The notes under the pieces: model-generated
Database searches by the model: none
Told to the model about the DNA's origin: nothing
Seen by the model: only the letters and a program-made list of their open reading frames with translations
Program-made: the position numbers and the translations under genes
NCBI GenBank assembly: GCA_003641785.1
Contig: QNAO01000066.1
Coordinates: 1 to 5,978, forward strand
Length of the DNA stretch: 5,978 nt
Direction of reading: 5' to 3'
Origin: Thermotogae bacterium
GTDB lineage: Bacteria; Thermotogota; Thermotogae; Thermotogales; DSM-5069
Shown: one piece after another, positions 1 through 5,978 of the stretch
How the letters are laid out: every line of letters starts with the position of its first letter
Numbering within the stretch: position 1 is the first letter of the stretch

Positions 1-886
1 AATAGATAGGGCAATAAAAGATCTCGGTTATCGTCCAAATCGAATTGGCCAGAGCTTGAGAACGGGTTCAACAAAATTGATAGGTTTCATTATTCCCGAT
101 ATTACGAACCCAGCGTTCTTGTTAATAGTAAAAGGAGCAGAAGATTATCTGAAAAAACACGGGTATTCTTTTATATTATGCGGTTCTGATCACAGCGTTC
201 GAGAAGAGTCCAAACTCCTGAGGGCTCTAATTTCTCAAGGAGTGGATGGACTAATAGTAACGTGTTCTGGCGGCCACAACTCAGAGTTAAACAAGATACT
301 CAGCGCTCAACAGATGCATATCGTGTTCGTAGACAGAAAGTACGAGAGAGTACCCACGGCTTATGTAGGCGCTGATAATTATAGCGGCCTTGAAAAGATG
401 ATGGATTACCTTGTGCAAATGGGGCACAAGTCTTTTGTGTATTTAAGCGGCGAAAAGCAGGTTTCAAGCGCGAAGGAGCGACTTGCGGGATTTTTGAATG
501 GGATTAGGAAATATGCCATAGAAGATTACCAAGTGCTCTTTGGAGAATTCACCTTTGAAAGTGGGTATTCTCTGACAAAAACCTTGAGAAAGGTGCCAGA
601 CGCGATCGTTGCAGGCAATGATCTCATGGCTTTTGGGACGATACAGGCGCTGCGAGAGAAGGGTTACAAAGTCCCTGAAGATGTCAGCGTTGTGGGATTT
701 GACGACATGTTTTTCAGTAAGTATTACAAACCGTCTTTAACAACCATTCGACAACCTATTTACAATATGGGAAGAAAAGCTGGTAGAATGCTTCTTTCTT
801 TAATGAGCGGGAAAAAGGTCAAAAACAAGAATGTGATCCTTGATACCGAAATTGTTGTTAGAAATTCTACGAAATCCAGAAGCTGA
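1..886 (+). CDS. LacI-family transcriptional repressor, 5'-truncated
   Basis: Partial gene; the first full codon is at 2 and the TGA stop at 884-886, giving 294 visible residues. The opening ([20 protein letters not shown]) is the end of the LacI DNA-binding domain and its hinge helix. About 35-45 residues with the helix-turn-helix lie before the window, so the in-frame TTG at 56 is not the start. The rest is a periplasmic-binding-protein-like effector domain: [11 protein letters not shown] (residues 27-37), VDR (110-112), the Arg of KERLAGF (R160), GND (205-207), VGFDD (231-235) and TTIRQP (247-252). These match the sugar-contact positions of ribose-type binding proteins, although several are common to the whole LacI family. 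It lies 49 nt upstream of the sugar-binding protein gene on the same strand, so it is probably the local regulator, relieved by the imported sugar or its phosphate. The exact effector cannot be read from the sequence. Confidence 0.95.
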   Translation, partial: IDRAIKDLGYRPNRIGQSLRTGSTKLIGFIIPDITNPAFLLIVKGAEDYLKKHGYSFILCGSDHSVREESKLLRALISQGVDGLIVTCSGGHNSELNKILSAQQMHIVFVDRKYERVPTAYVGADNYSGLEKMMDYLVQMGHKSFVYLSGEKQVSSAKERLAGFLNGIRKYAIEDYQVLFGEFTFESGYSLTKTLRKVPDAIVAGNDLMAFGTIQALREKGYKVPEDVSVVGFDDMFFSKYYKPSLTTIRQPIYNMGRKAGRMLLSLMSGKKVKNKNVILDTEIVVRNSTKSRS

Positions 887-893
887 GTTACAA

Positions 894-909
894 ATGGAAT
901 TATTTCCAT
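894..909. promoter_or_regulatory. Perfect 6-4-6 inverted repeat, candidate repressor operator
   Basis: ATGGAA (894-899) and TTCCAT (904-909) are perfect reverse complements around the spacer TTAT. The repeat lies in the 49-nt gap between the LacI-family gene and the binding protein gene, 13 nt before the Shine-Dalgarno. Position and dyad symmetry suit an operator for the adjacent repressor. Against this, the usual central CG of LacI-family operators is absent, and I find no convincing -35/-10 pair around it. A 6-bp dyad in AT-rich DNA can also occur by chance. Confidence 0.35.
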
Positions 910-922
910 ATTTTTACATTCT

Positions 923-930
923 GGAGGTGA
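923..930 (+). promoter_or_regulatory. Strong Shine-Dalgarno for the sugar-binding protein
   Basis: GGAGGTGA is a full 8-nt match to the 16S anti-Shine-Dalgarno and ends 5 nt before the ATG at 936. It fixes that ATG as the start in preference to the in-frame codon at 840, which would overlap the repressor gene and place 32 non-signal residues before the signal peptide. Confidence 0.85.
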
Positions 931-935
931 GATTC

Positions 936-1895
936 ATGCGACGGTTTTTCGTGGTTCTACTAATTGTTTCTACCCTCATAGCTTCATCAATGTTATTTGG
1001 GGAAACTCAAGAGTCAAAGGGGAAGATGGCAGTTGTGATCTCTACTCTTAACAACCCGTGGTTTGTTGTGCTCGGTGATGCGGCTGCTGAAAGAGCGAGG
1101 GAGCTTGGCTACGATGTGACCATTTTTGATTCACAAAACGATACAGCTAAAGAATCTGCCCACTTCGATGCAATCATAGCGGCGGGTTTCGATGCGATCC
1201 TCTTCAATCCAACAGATGCAGACGGTTCCATCGCTAATGTGAAGAGAGCCAAAGAAGCTGGCATACCCGTGTTCTGTATTGATAGGGGCATTAACGCCAG
1301 AGGGCTGGCGGTCTCACAAATCTACTCTGACAACTACTACGGTGGAGTTCTAATGGGAGAATACTTCATAAAACAAATGAAGGAGCTTGTTAAGGCAGAT
1401 ACCATACCATACGCTGAGCTGTTGGGTATCTTGAGTGCTCAACCCACTTGGGACAGGTCTAATGGTTTCCACAGCGTTGTAGACAATTACCCGGAATTCA
1501 CAATGGTGGCACAGCAGAGCGCCGAATTCGACAGAGATACAGGCTACAAAGTCACAGAACAAATCTTGCAGGCTCACCCAGAAATCAAGGCCATCTGGTG
1601 TGGAAATGACGCGATGGCATTGGGAGCCTTAAAGGCTGTTGAAGCCGCTGGTAGAGATGACATTTACATCTTTGGATTCGATGGTGCAGAGGACGCTATC
1701 AACGCCATAAGTGAAGGAAGCCAGCTTGTTGCAACTGTTATGCAATTCCCAAAGTTGATGTCAAGGCTCGCCGCGGAATGGGCTGACCAATACCTCAGAG
1801 GCGAAAGACAATTTCCAGAGATCGTTCCTGTTACAGTTGAGCTTGTTACGGAAGAGAATATCGACAAATACACAGCTTACGGTAGAAAAGAGTAG
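936..1895 (+). CDS. rbsB: Ribose-type sugar ABC transporter, substrate-binding protein
   Basis: This 319-residue extracytoplasmic binding protein delivers sugar to the RbsA/RbsC importer encoded downstream. The start is an ATG 5 nt after a strong Shine-Dalgarno. Residues 1-22 form a Sec signal peptide (MRRF, then a hydrophobic stretch to LFG) without a lipobox cysteine, so the protein should be released rather than lipid-anchored. Comparison with recalled mature E. coli RbsB keeps nearly all ribose contacts: N40 (N13), F43 (F16), D116 and R117 (D89, R90), R174 (R141), F198 (F164), N224 (N190), D249 (D215) and Q270 (Q235). The one change is W42 for F15. About six extra residues lie between R117 and R174. 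The gene ends in tandem in-frame stops (TAG, then TAA at 1896-1898). A pentose ligand is likely; ribose is the first choice, and D-apiose or a related sugar remains possible. Confidence 0.92.
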   Translation: MRRFFVVLLIVSTLIASSMLFGETQESKGKMAVVISTLNNPWFVVLGDAAAERARELGYDVTIFDSQNDTAKESAHFDAIIAAGFDAILFNPTDADGSIANVKRAKEAGIPVFCIDRGINARGLAVSQIYSDNYYGGVLMGEYFIKQMKELVKADTIPYAELLGILSAQPTWDRSNGFHSVVDNYPEFTMVAQQSAEFDRDTGYKVTEQILQAHPEIKAIWCGNDAMALGALKAVEAAGRDDIYIFGFDGAEDAINAISEGSQLVATVMQFPKLMSRLAAEWADQYLRGERQFPEIVPVTVELVTEENIDKYTAYGRKE

Positions 1896-1916
1896 TAAGA
1901 TTCCTAAATGTGTTCT

Positions 1917-1943
1917 AAGGGGGGACTGCCCTCGTCCCCCCTT
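1917..1943 (+). terminator. GC-rich intercistronic hairpin after rbsB (partial terminator or mRNA stabiliser)
   Basis: AAGGGGGGAC (1917-1926) pairs perfectly with GTCCCCCCTT (1934-1943) around a 7-nt loop, 21 nt after the rbsB stop. The stem is very stable, but it is followed only by a T and then CAAATAA rather than a uridine run. It is therefore a poor intrinsic terminator. In binding-protein operons such hairpins often protect the upstream message from 3' exonucleases and so give excess binding protein over membrane subunits. That role is inferred here from position and structure. Genes continue on the same strand with no clear new promoter, which fits partial read-through. Confidence 0.6.
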
Positions 1944-1958
1944 TCAAATAAGGGACGA
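1932..1958 (+). other. Alternative RNA pairing that competes with the rbsB 3' hairpin
   Basis: TCGTCCC (1932-1938) is perfectly complementary to GGGACGA (1952-1958) with a 13-nt loop. Its left arm is shared with the right arm of the 1917-1943 hairpin, so the two structures exclude each other. The bases GGGAC occur both at 1922-1926 and at 1952-1956 and compete for the same GTCCC. This is the layout of an attenuator-like switch, but the first stem has 10 bp against 7 and should normally win. I found no sensor element next to it. Confidence 0.3.
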
Positions 1959-1985
1959 CTCATAAGTTTTATTGATTGGGTTTAA

Positions 1986-1994
1986 TAAGGAGGT
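1986..1994 (+). promoter_or_regulatory. Strong Shine-Dalgarno for the DUF2291 gene
   Basis: TAAGGAGGT is a 9-nt perfect anti-Shine-Dalgarno match ending 7 nt before GTG at 2002. It supports that GTG as the start instead of the in-frame TTG at 1972, which has no such site and would add ten polar residues before the membrane segment. Confidence 0.8.
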
Positions 1995-2001
1995 AACCAC
2001 A

Positions 2002-2643
2002 GTGAAAAGGAAGATAGTCTGGATAGTCGTTGTTGCAGTTATAGCAATTGTCTTGTACTATTCTGCCGAAGTTGTCCCTATTGAAGAAGCGGAAAAGGGG
2101 TTTGATCCTGATAAATATGCACGAACAGTTTGGAATAAACTCCTCGCCAATTTGGATTCTCTGGATCCGGCGGATGCGTTGGACGTTTTGAATGCTCTGG
2201 ATGAGAATCTTGAAAAAGCTCACAGTAAGTTTGCAAAAATTGTGGGTGTGTCGAATTACAGATACTACATTGTTAAGGGAACAGGTGAAGTGTTAAGCAT
2301 GGAGAATGACGCATTCACTTTGAAGGTCAGGGACAGTGCATCAAATGGCGATTTTCTAATAACTACTCATATCTTTGGAAATTCAGTTGTCAACGCGACA
2401 GGTGTTATCAAGATGGAAGATTTTGAAAGAATCAATGACTTCAATCTTGTCGCCGGATCTTTGAACAGGATAATCAGTGAGGAAGTTGTTGCCTCTTTCC
2501 TGAATCAGCTAAAGGAACGAGGAGGAGTAAAAGGCTCTATGGTTAATTTCATAGGCGTATTCACTTTGTTGAAAGATGAGGAGATAAGGTACCCATTGAA
2601 ACTTGTTCCTTTACATTTGGAGTTAGTTCAGGGGGGATTTTAA
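2002..2643 (+). CDS. DUF2291-family membrane-anchored protein of unknown function
   Basis: This 213-residue protein starts at GTG 2002 behind a strong Shine-Dalgarno. Residues 1-4 are basic and about 5-20 form one hydrophobic segment ([16 protein letters not shown]). The remainder, which should lie outside the membrane, carries features I recognise from DUF2291: [17 protein letters not shown] (24-40) with the W of RTVW (44), [10 protein letters not shown] (88-97), and a final stretch with GVFTLL (185-190) and KLVPLHLEL (200-208). The family is described as predicted periplasmic lipoproteins, with a cysteine just before the VVPI segment. Here that stretch reads YYSAEVVPI, with no cysteine, so an uncleaved N-terminal anchor is more likely. 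Its position between the binding protein and ATPase genes, 4 nt from the latter, suggests an accessory role in this transporter. No molecular function is known to me. The family call comes from recognition, not from a profile search. Confidence 0.82.
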   Translation: MKRKIVWIVVVAVIAIVLYYSAEVVPIEEAEKGFDPDKYARTVWNKLLANLDSLDPADALDVLNALDENLEKAHSKFAKIVGVSNYRYYIVKGTGEVLSMENDAFTLKVRDSASNGDFLITTHIFGNSVVNATGVIKMEDFERINDFNLVAGSLNRIISEEVVASFLNQLKERGGVKGSMVNFIGVFTLLKDEEIRYPLKLVPLHLELVQGGF

Positions 2644-2647
2644 AGAT

Positions 2648-4210
2648 ATGAGCTCAATTGTCTTAGAAGCAAAAAATATCACCAAGCTTTTCCCAGGAGT
2701 GGTGGCCGTCGATAATGCGGATTTTATCGCTCGAAAGGGCGAAATCCACGCTGTTGTGGGGGAGAATGGAGCCGGAAAAAGTACTCTTATGAAAGTTTTT
2801 TCTGGTGTGTACGCTGATTATCAGGGAAAAATTTTCATTGAGGGGAAAGAGGTTCACTTCAGAAATCCAAAGGATGCCCAGGACAACGGAATAGTATTAA
2901 TCCCTCAAGAGCTGGATTTGGTTCCCAATTTGAGCGTAGCAGAGAATATTTTCTTAGGTAGGGAACCGACAAATTTGCTTAGTTTTGTGGATTACAAGAA
3001 AATGTACCGCCAGGCCGAAGAGATTCTCAGAAGAATAGAATTCCCAGTAGATCCAAAAAGAAAGGTAGAAGATCTAAGCACAGGACAGCAACAGTTAGTG
3101 GCGGTTGCAAAAGCTCTTTCCTTGGACGCAAAGATAATCATTATGGATGAGCCGACATCTGCGATTAGTGAACGTGAAATAGAAAATCTGTTTAAGATAA
3201 TCAGATCTCTCAAAAATGAGAAGAAGTCAGTGATCTACATCTCTCATAAACTCGATGAGATCTTTGAAATAGCCGATTGTGTGACTATTATGAGAGACGG
3301 GAAAGTTGTTGGCGAAGGCCCAGTGAAGGAGCTTTCGCACGATCAAGTGGTCAGATTGATGGTAGGAAGAAGCATTGATCAGTTTTTTGTAAAAGCGAAA
3401 GTGGAAGTTAAAGATGAGGTGTTCAGAATTGAAGATATGTGTTTGTGGTCATCGGATAGAAAAAAGCTGATAGTTGATCATGTTAGCTTTCGCGTTAGAC
3501 ATGGTGAAATTCTGGGCGTTTACGGACTGATCGGCGCTGGTAGAAGTGAAACGTTAGAAAGCATCTTTGGTTTTTATCCTAAGAAACGAACCTCGGGAAA
3601 AGTCTTCTTTAGAGGAAAACAAGTGGATATAACATTTCCGCGAGATGCTATTAAAGTTGGAATCGGATTCGTTCCAGAAGATAGAAAGTTAGCTGGACTT
3701 GTTCTTCAGTTATCGGTTTTGTACAATATTGGTCTGACATCTCTTGATGAACTCTCAAAAGGCGGGTGGATTTTCAAAAATAAGGAAAGGAATCTTGCTC
3801 AAGAGTACGTGAAGCGTTTAGATATAAGAATCACGTCGCTGGAACAAAAGGCCGAAAATTTAAGCGGCGGAAATCAGCAAAAGGTAGTCTTAGCCAAATG
3901 GCTGGCAATTAGACCCAAGGTGTTGCTGCTTGATGAACCAACGAGGGGCATTGATGTAAATGCGAAGAGTGAAATCTACAGGCTTATAAGTGAATTGGCT
4001 TTGTCTGGTATGGGAGTTGTGATGGTTTCATCTGAGCTACCTGAGATTATGGCGATGTCAGATCGAATCATTGTTATGTCTGAAGGGAAGAAAACAGCGG
4101 AATTTGACAGAAAAGAGGCTACCGAAGAAAAGCTTTTGAAAGCGGCTATTCCGAGAAGTTTGAGAGTAACAAACGCACTTGAAGTTAAAGGGGGAAATAA
4201 AGGTGAATGA
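2648..4210 (+). CDS. rbsA: Ribose-type sugar ABC transporter, double-domain ATP-binding protein
   Basis: This cytoplasmic ATPase of 520 residues, close to the usual ~500 for RbsA/MglA/XylG proteins, powers sugar import with RbsC. The first nucleotide-binding domain is intact: Walker [10 protein letters not shown] (38-46), Q-loop Q87, signature LSTGQQQ (143-149), Walker B IIIMDEPT (163-170) and switch H200 in YISHKLDE. The second domain has the degenerate Walker [10 protein letters not shown] (293-301, Arg for Lys), signature LSGGNQQKV (405-413), Walker [14 protein letters not shown] (425-437), and serines (VSSELPE, 460-466) where the switch histidine would be. That asymmetry is normal for this family, so one ATP site is probably much weaker. 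The ATG lies 4 nt after the DUF2291 stop, with only a G-rich leader (GGGGGG, 2631-2636) as ribosome-binding site, suggesting translational coupling. The 3' end overlaps the permease start by 8 nt. Confidence 0.96.
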   Translation: MSSIVLEAKNITKLFPGVVAVDNADFIARKGEIHAVVGENGAGKSTLMKVFSGVYADYQGKIFIEGKEVHFRNPKDAQDNGIVLIPQELDLVPNLSVAENIFLGREPTNLLSFVDYKKMYRQAEEILRRIEFPVDPKRKVEDLSTGQQQLVAVAKALSLDAKIIIMDEPTSAISEREIENLFKIIRSLKNEKKSVIYISHKLDEIFEIADCVTIMRDGKVVGEGPVKELSHDQVVRLMVGRSIDQFFVKAKVEVKDEVFRIEDMCLWSSDRKKLIVDHVSFRVRHGEILGVYGLIGAGRSETLESIFGFYPKKRTSGKVFFRGKQVDITFPRDAIKVGIGFVPEDRKLAGLVLQLSVLYNIGLTSLDELSKGGWIFKNKERNLAQEYVKRLDIRITSLEQKAENLSGGNQQKVVLAKWLAIRPKVLLLDEPTRGIDVNAKSEIYRLISELALSGMGVVMVSSELPEIMAMSDRIIVMSEGKKTAEFDRKEATEEKLLKAAIPRSLRVTNALEVKGGNKGE

Positions 4211-5225
4211 ACGCAAAGATTCCACTAACTTAGTTGCGGATAACTTGACAGAGCCGAAATTCTCATTTTGGCAGCTATTTTCAAAGTATCAATCGTTGAT
4301 CATCCTCCTTACTTTATCTGTGTTCTTCAGTTTTATCTCCGATAACTTCTTAACTCTCAACAATATATGGATAATCCTGAGACAAACTTCGGTCAACTTA
4401 TGTTTAGCAGTTGGTATGACCTTTGTTATATTGACAGGAGGAATAGATCTCTCCGTAGGTTCTATTCTTGGCTTTTCTGGTGCAGTAACAGCAAAGCTGC
4501 TTAAATATGGGATTACCCTCACCACATTTGGTGTAATTCTTAAATTCAGCCCCCTTGGAGCTTCCATAATAGGTGTTCTTGTGGGCTTTGCAATCGGACT
4601 TTTTAATGGATTCATAATAACCAAATTCAAAGTACCGCCTTTTGTTGCTACTTTGGGTATGTTAACCGCTGTTAGAGGATTTATAATGCTTTGGACAATG
4701 GGACACCCGATAACAAAACTAGGGGAAAATTTCAATTACATTGGTTCAGGTTGGTTTCTGAGTATCCCAACACCAGTGTGGATAGCTGGTATTGTTGCCA
4801 TAATGGGGCACTTGCTACTGAGCAAAGTTAAATTCGGAAGATATGTGTATGCAATTGGTGGTAATGAACGAGCCGCGGTGCTTTCTGGAGTAAATTCCAA
4901 AAATGTGAAGTTATGGGTTTATGCTATTTCAGGTATTTTGTCCGCTATTGGAGGATTAATAGTTACGGCAAGATTAGATTCCGCACAGCCCAATGCAGGA
5001 TTGAGTTACGAACTGGACGCTATAGCAGCAGCAGTTATTGGAGGGACATCTCTTTCAGGAGGTAAGGGAACAATTCTTGGTACAGTAGTGGGATCTCTAA
5101 TAATGGGAATTCTCAACAATGGTTTGGTTCTTGCGGGAGTTTCGCCTTTCTGGCAACAGGTAGCAAAAGGATTCATCATAATCCTGGCAGTTATTGCGGA
5201 GCGACTTGGTAAGAAAGAAGGATAA
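4203..5225 (+). CDS. rbsC: Ribose-type sugar ABC transporter, permease
   Basis: This 340-residue inner-membrane permease forms the sugar channel and belongs to the BPD_transp_2 (RbsC/XylH/AraH) family. Many hydrophobic segments run from about residue 30 to 335. Family marks include [20 protein letters not shown] (68-87), [11 protein letters not shown] (144-154), [13 protein letters not shown] (213-225, the cytoplasmic loop that docks the ATPase) and [20 protein letters not shown] (269-288). The GTG at 4203 is preferred because AAAGGGGG lies about 8 nt upstream; it overlaps the rbsA end by 8 nt. The in-frame TTG at 4179 has no comparable site. Residues 1-28 form a polar cytoplasmic leader. Relative to recalled E. 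coli RbsC, there are about 11 extra residues near 93-122 (between GAVTA and the next helix). Overlap with rbsA implies coupled translation and balanced amounts of the two subunits. Confidence 0.95.
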   Translation: MNERKDSTNLVADNLTEPKFSFWQLFSKYQSLIILLTLSVFFSFISDNFLTLNNIWIILRQTSVNLCLAVGMTFVILTGGIDLSVGSILGFSGAVTAKLLKYGITLTTFGVILKFSPLGASIIGVLVGFAIGLFNGFIITKFKVPPFVATLGMLTAVRGFIMLWTMGHPITKLGENFNYIGSGWFLSIPTPVWIAGIVAIMGHLLLSKVKFGRYVYAIGGNERAAVLSGVNSKNVKLWVYAISGILSAIGGLIVTARLDSAQPNAGLSYELDAIAAAVIGGTSLSGGKGTILGTVVGSLIMGILNNGLVLAGVSPFWQQVAKGFIIILAVIAERLGKKEG

Positions 5226-5230
5226 GGAGG
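5223..5230 (+). promoter_or_regulatory. Shine-Dalgarno of the transketolase gene, built on the rbsC stop codon
   Basis: TAAGGAGG is a perfect anti-Shine-Dalgarno match whose first three bases are the rbsC stop codon. It ends 7 nt before GTG at 5238. A ribosome ending rbsC sits on this site, so translation of the transketolase is probably coupled to that of the permease. Confidence 0.8.
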
Positions 5231-5237
5231 ACATTTT

Positions 5238-5978
5238 GTGACAAGACAAGAGCTAATCCGCCTAAATAAAAAAGCTATCGAAAGGCGCATAGACATCATA
5301 AATATGATCTACAAAGCCAAAAGCGGTCATACAGGAGGGGCTCTTTCATCGGTAGATATAATTGTTTCGCTATTCTACAGGATAATGAAATACAAGCCGG
5401 AGAACCCTGAATGGTCTGATAGAGATAGATTTATCTTGAGTAAAGGACACAGTGTCGAGGGTTACTATTCGGTGCTGGCTGACTGTGGCTTTTTCCCCAA
5501 GGAAGAATTAAAAAACTACTGCCAGTATGAATCCATGCTTACAGGTCATCCAACAACCAAAGTTCCTGGAGTTGAAGTCAACACAGGGTCACTGGGTCAC
5601 GGCCTTGCCGTAGGAATAGGTATGGCAATTGCTGGGAAGATGGAACACAAGAGTTATAAGGTGTACGTCTTAATGGGAGATGGTGAGCTGGATGAAGGTA
5701 CGGTTTGGGAGGCGGCGCAGATAGCCTCACACTATAAATTGGACAATTTGATCGGAATTGTTGATAGAAATCGATTGCAAATAACTGGTAACACAGAAGA
5801 AATTTTAAAGCTTGAAAACTTAAAAGATAAATGGCAGGCGTTTGGATGGTGTGTGAATAAGGTAAATGGTCATGACATACAGGAGCTTGTCACTGCCTTT
5901 GAAAGTATTCCTATAGTCGAAGAAAAACCTCACTTGATAATTGCTGAAACAATAAAAGGAAAAGGCGTTTCCTTCATA
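5238..5978 (+). CDS. Split transketolase, N-terminal (thiamine diphosphate-binding) subunit, 3'-truncated
   Basis: The gene is open to the window end, with 247 residues visible from GTG 5238. Transketolase moves a two-carbon ketol unit between sugar phosphates; this subunit holds the pyrophosphate-binding half of the cofactor site. Visible marks are KSGHTGGALS (28-37, with H31), SKGHS (68-72), TGHP (102-105), NTGSLGHGL (115-123), the thiamine diphosphate motif GDGELDEG (147-154) with the metal-binding D176 and N178 of VDRN, and TIKGKGVSF (238-246), which lies near the end of this domain. The usual length is about 270-280, so only some 20-30 residues should be missing. A separate C-terminal subunit with the catalytic Glu of the pyrimidine domain is expected next. 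Thr32 replaces the usual Pro of GHPGG. It follows rbsC by 12 nt, so it should be co-expressed with the importer. A substrate such as apulose 4-phosphate instead of the classical pentose phosphates is possible. Confidence 0.94.
   Translation, partial: MTRQELIRLNKKAIERRIDIINMIYKAKSGHTGGALSSVDIIVSLFYRIMKYKPENPEWSDRDRFILSKGHSVEGYYSVLADCGFFPKEELKNYCQYESMLTGHPTTKVPGVEVNTGSLGHGLAVGIGMAIAGKMEHKSYKVYVLMGDGELDEGTVWEAAQIASHYKLDNLIGIVDRNRLQITGNTEEILKLENLKDKWQAFGWCVNKVNGHDIQELVTAFESIPIVEEKPHLIIAETIKGKGVSFI

Noticed and set aside
56..58. TTG at 56 as the start of the repressor
   Set aside because: The frame is open to the window edge and the upstream codons encode the conserved end of the LacI DNA-binding domain and hinge.
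840..870. TTGATA (840-845) with TTCTAC (865-870) as a promoter for rbsB
   Set aside because: The spacer is 19 nt and the -10 match is poor; it lies inside the repressor coding sequence and is not better than chance.
840..935. Upstream in-frame start at 840 for the binding protein
   Set aside because: It would overlap the repressor gene by 47 nt, lacks a ribosome-binding site, and would bury the signal peptide 32 residues inside the protein.
1972..1986. TTTAAT (1981-1986) as a -10 element for a second promoter before the DUF2291 gene
   Set aside because: No acceptable -35 lies 16-18 nt upstream, and the site adjoins the Shine-Dalgarno, leaving almost no leader.
1969..2223. 84-residue minus-strand reading frame with RIRRIQRIQ repeats
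   Set aside because: Its repeats are the antisense of the Leu-Asp-rich segment of the DUF2291 gene; no sign of independent coding.
3524..3550. Broken second ATP site of RbsA (Arg in Walker A, no switch His) as a mutation
   Set aside because: The same degenerate motifs are normal in RbsA/MglA-type double ATPases, so this is a family trait.
4289..4735. 148-residue minus-strand reading frame
   Set aside because: It lies wholly inside rbsC, is rich in Pro, Lys and Arg with no recognisable motif, and is the antisense of a strongly conserved membrane protein.
5006..5299. 97-residue minus-strand reading frame across the rbsC/transketolase junction
   Set aside because: It is antisense to the conserved rbsC C-terminus and the transketolase start; no family resemblance or ribosome-binding site seen.

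Overview
The window is one compact run of plus-strand genes and reads as a bacterial sugar uptake and utilisation operon of the ribose (Rbs/CUT2) ABC type. Composition is moderately AT-rich, arginine is often AGA/AGG, and ribosome-binding sites are strong and purine-rich. Recalled gene order in Thermotoga maritima (binding protein, hypothetical protein, ATPase, permease, transketolase N-terminal subunit) matches this window. A Thermotogota member is therefore the best guess, but this rests on memory and style, not on a search. A Firmicute cannot be excluded.

Layout: (1) 1-886, the 3' part of a LacI-family repressor, with its helix-turn-helix outside the window. (2) 887-935, a short gap with a perfect 6-4-6 palindrome (candidate operator) and a strong Shine-Dalgarno. 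(3) 936-1895, a secreted ribose-type sugar-binding protein. (4) 1896-2001, a 106-nt gap with a perfect 10-bp GC-rich hairpin and a competing alternative pairing. (5) 2002-2643, a membrane-anchored DUF2291-family protein of unknown function. (6) 2648-4210, the double-domain ATPase RbsA. (7) 4203-5225, the permease RbsC, overlapping rbsA by 8 nt. (8) 5238 to the window end, the N-terminal subunit of a split transketolase, cut by the window edge.

Working model: the binding protein captures a pentose outside the membrane, RbsC and RbsA import it at the cost of ATP, and the transketolase (with a C-terminal subunit expected just downstream) feeds the derived sugar phosphate into the pentose phosphate pool. 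The LacI protein probably senses the same sugar or a derivative. Ribose is the favoured ligand because all ten positions matching the ribose contacts of E. coli RbsB are kept, with one Phe-to-Trp change. Related binding proteins can also take D-apiose, and a split transketolase also occurs in apiose pathways, so apiose is a real alternative.

The least understood parts are the DUF2291 protein, which seems to have lost the lipoprotein cysteine of its family, and the regulatory hairpin region after rbsB. There is no gene-free stretch over 300 bases, and I saw no RNA genes, mobile elements or CRISPR.
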